Below, piece by piece: positions 62,970-64,000 of a DNA stretch of 64,000 nt. The first letter of the stretch is position 1; each line of letters begins with the position of its first letter. Origin of the DNA: Lactifluus volemus (taxonomy: Eukaryota; Basidiomycota; Agaricomycetes; Russulales; Russulaceae); assembly GCA_022376515.1 (NCBI GenBank), contig WTXI01000192.1, positions 1-64,000 of the forward strand, in the 5' to 3' direction. A program made the position numbers and the translations under genes. The notes beneath the pieces were generated by a model, which saw only the letters and a list, made by a program, of their open reading frames with translations, ran no database searches and was not told the DNA's origin.

Positions 62970-64000
62970 ATGGACTTGGAGCCACCGATCACTGGGATGA
63001 TGCCGTACGAGTACGCTGGTGAGACTCAAGGCGCGACGCAGCAAGCGTCCCAATACGCCTCTTTTTACAACGGAATGGAAACTCCGTTCTTTGGTTGTTT
63101 ACAACCTTGTCATTCCGCTCTACGTCGTATCGATTTTCAAAAGACACACGCGCAGAATACGATCGGACGCGGTCCGACTAATGATTTTGTCTTGTCGGGT
63201 ATGAGAGTCAGTGAGTACCACCCCCAAAGTTTTGACGGGTGTTTTTTTTTTTTATATATATAAAAAAAAAAAAGGTTATCAACATTGTCGGATTATTTGG
63301 GATGGGAGAGAGGATCGACGGTCACAAGTGGTCGTGCATGACAGTTCGTCCAACGGAACTTGGGTACGTCACGTCCGTCCCCATAAAGATACGCACATAC
63401 TTATGTTACACACATACATACATAGATCAACGGTGCGCGCGTTCCAAAAGGTCAATCACGCATCCTGCGCGACGGCAACGAAATCGCGTTTGGATCTCCA
63501 GTTCCGCAACAAAATTCGGTCGAAGATTATCGTTACATTTATCGACATTTGGCCTCTCACGAGTTGACGGGCATACACGCTCATTATGATATGGCTCACG
63601 AACTCGGACGTGGAACGTTCGCTACGGTTATGAAAGCCATGTCGAGAGAGACGGGAGAATGGTTCGCGGTCAAGATCATACACGGTAATAAGGTCCGCCC
63701 TACGACCAGCCCCACCTCCGCCGCCGCTGCCGCCGCCAATGGCGATGGCAACGATGTTGTGGTTCGGGGAGGTAGTAATAATAACAATCATCATCATCAG
63801 CTCCAGTCGTTTGGAAGGGAGATTAGCATTTTAGAAACGCTCGATCATCCGAATATTTGTCGACTTCGCGAGACGTTTGAGCCCGAAGGTCGAGAAAATG
63901 ATTTTTGTGAGTTTTTGGGTCCTCCTCGCGTGTAATATATCGATTGAGAAGGGCGCGATTCTTTTTTTTTTTGTAGATCTCGTGTTGGAATTGGTTGAAG
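62970..64000 (+). CDS. FHA-domain protein kinase, Rad53/Cds1/Chk2 type (5' part, runs off window)
   Basis: Exons: 62,970-63,210; 63,275-63,363; 63,426-63,906; 63,977 to beyond 64,000. The N-terminus (MDLEPPITGMMPYEYAG) precedes an FHA domain: IGRGPTNDFVL, then S-YQHCRIIWDG and HDSSSNGTW-ING. The kinase domain starts near residue 180 with LGRGTFATVMKA (Gly loop) and WFAVKII (catalytic Lys), then EISILETLDHPNICRL and LVLELVE. FHA-plus-kinase is the layout of DNA-damage checkpoint kinases, which bind phosphothreonine partners and act in the nucleus. A roughly 45-residue low-complexity insert (Ala, Asn, His runs) lies between the catalytic Lys and the C helix. A meiotic Mek1-like or related kinase is the alternative; the 3' part would decide. 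Confidence 0.85.
63242..63273. repeat. 32 bp perfect palindrome in intron 1 of the kinase gene
   Basis: Twelve T, then ATATATAT, then twelve A, ending one base before the final G of the intron's acceptor AG. In RNA it would fold into a hairpin between the likely branch site (TTTTGACG near 63,230) and the acceptor. Confidence 0.8.

Overview
The window reads as nuclear DNA of a filamentous fungus, most likely a basidiomycete of the Agaricomycotina. The evidence is 50-65 nt GT-AG introns with CTRAY-like branch sites, chromodomain-bearing Ty3/gypsy elements, a single-ORF LINE, and many small secreted proteins. Placement near Ceratobasidiaceae/Cantharellales is only a guess. About two thirds of the window is repeats and a compact multi-exon gene block lies at the right end.

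1-26 kb is a transposon nest. An old insertion with a poly(A) tail (3138-21723) sits in one copy of a duplicated host block (about 1100-3137 plus 21725-21980). The sister copy at about 23660-26276 keeps the empty site. Nested in the insertion are Ty3/gypsy element 1 (4233-12460, minus, TSD GGGGG), Ty3/gypsy element 2 (12885-20625, plus, TSD ACCGC, identical 515 bp LTRs), a solo LTR related to element 2 (21119-21611, TSD TACTC), and LINE 3' remnants. Both full elements look self-primed in the manner of Tf1/sushi. Both share a gag-pol junction ending in a run of five T at the gag stop, and both carry an extra Cys/His-rich ORF3 after the chromodomain. Their U3 regions hold ordered arrays of transcription-factor-like sites: eight TGA(C/G)TCA in element 1, and ATTGTTC repeats in element 2. 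A G-rich, TIR-flanked element (21981-23305) and a 338 bp hAT-like MITE (25640-25977) lie next to it.

26-32.3 kb is an island of broken host-gene pieces: an Artemis/SNM1-like N-terminus (minus), a Sec2-type Rab GEF with frameshifts, a possible small Ser/Thr-rich gene, and a Vps8-like C-terminal piece. AT-rich repeats lie between them.

32.8-51.7 kb is an array of duplicated units carrying a small secreted protein family. With copies at 1.0 and 23.6 kb there are ten members: eight open and two pseudogenes. The pseudogenes have a LINE reverse-transcriptase fragment in place of the signal peptide. The signal peptides are nearly identical and the mature parts diverge. An intact LINE with a 1620-residue ORF (40374-45496, 14 bp TSD) and a probable solo LTR (38789-39718) interrupt the array. 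51.7-55.7 kb shows no gene I can support.

55.8-62.4 kb holds four tandem paralogues of a membrane-anchored METTL24/FkbM-like methyltransferase, each with seven exons of almost invariant length. From 62,970 to the window end runs the 5' part of an FHA-plus-kinase gene of the Rad53/Cds1/Chk2 type.
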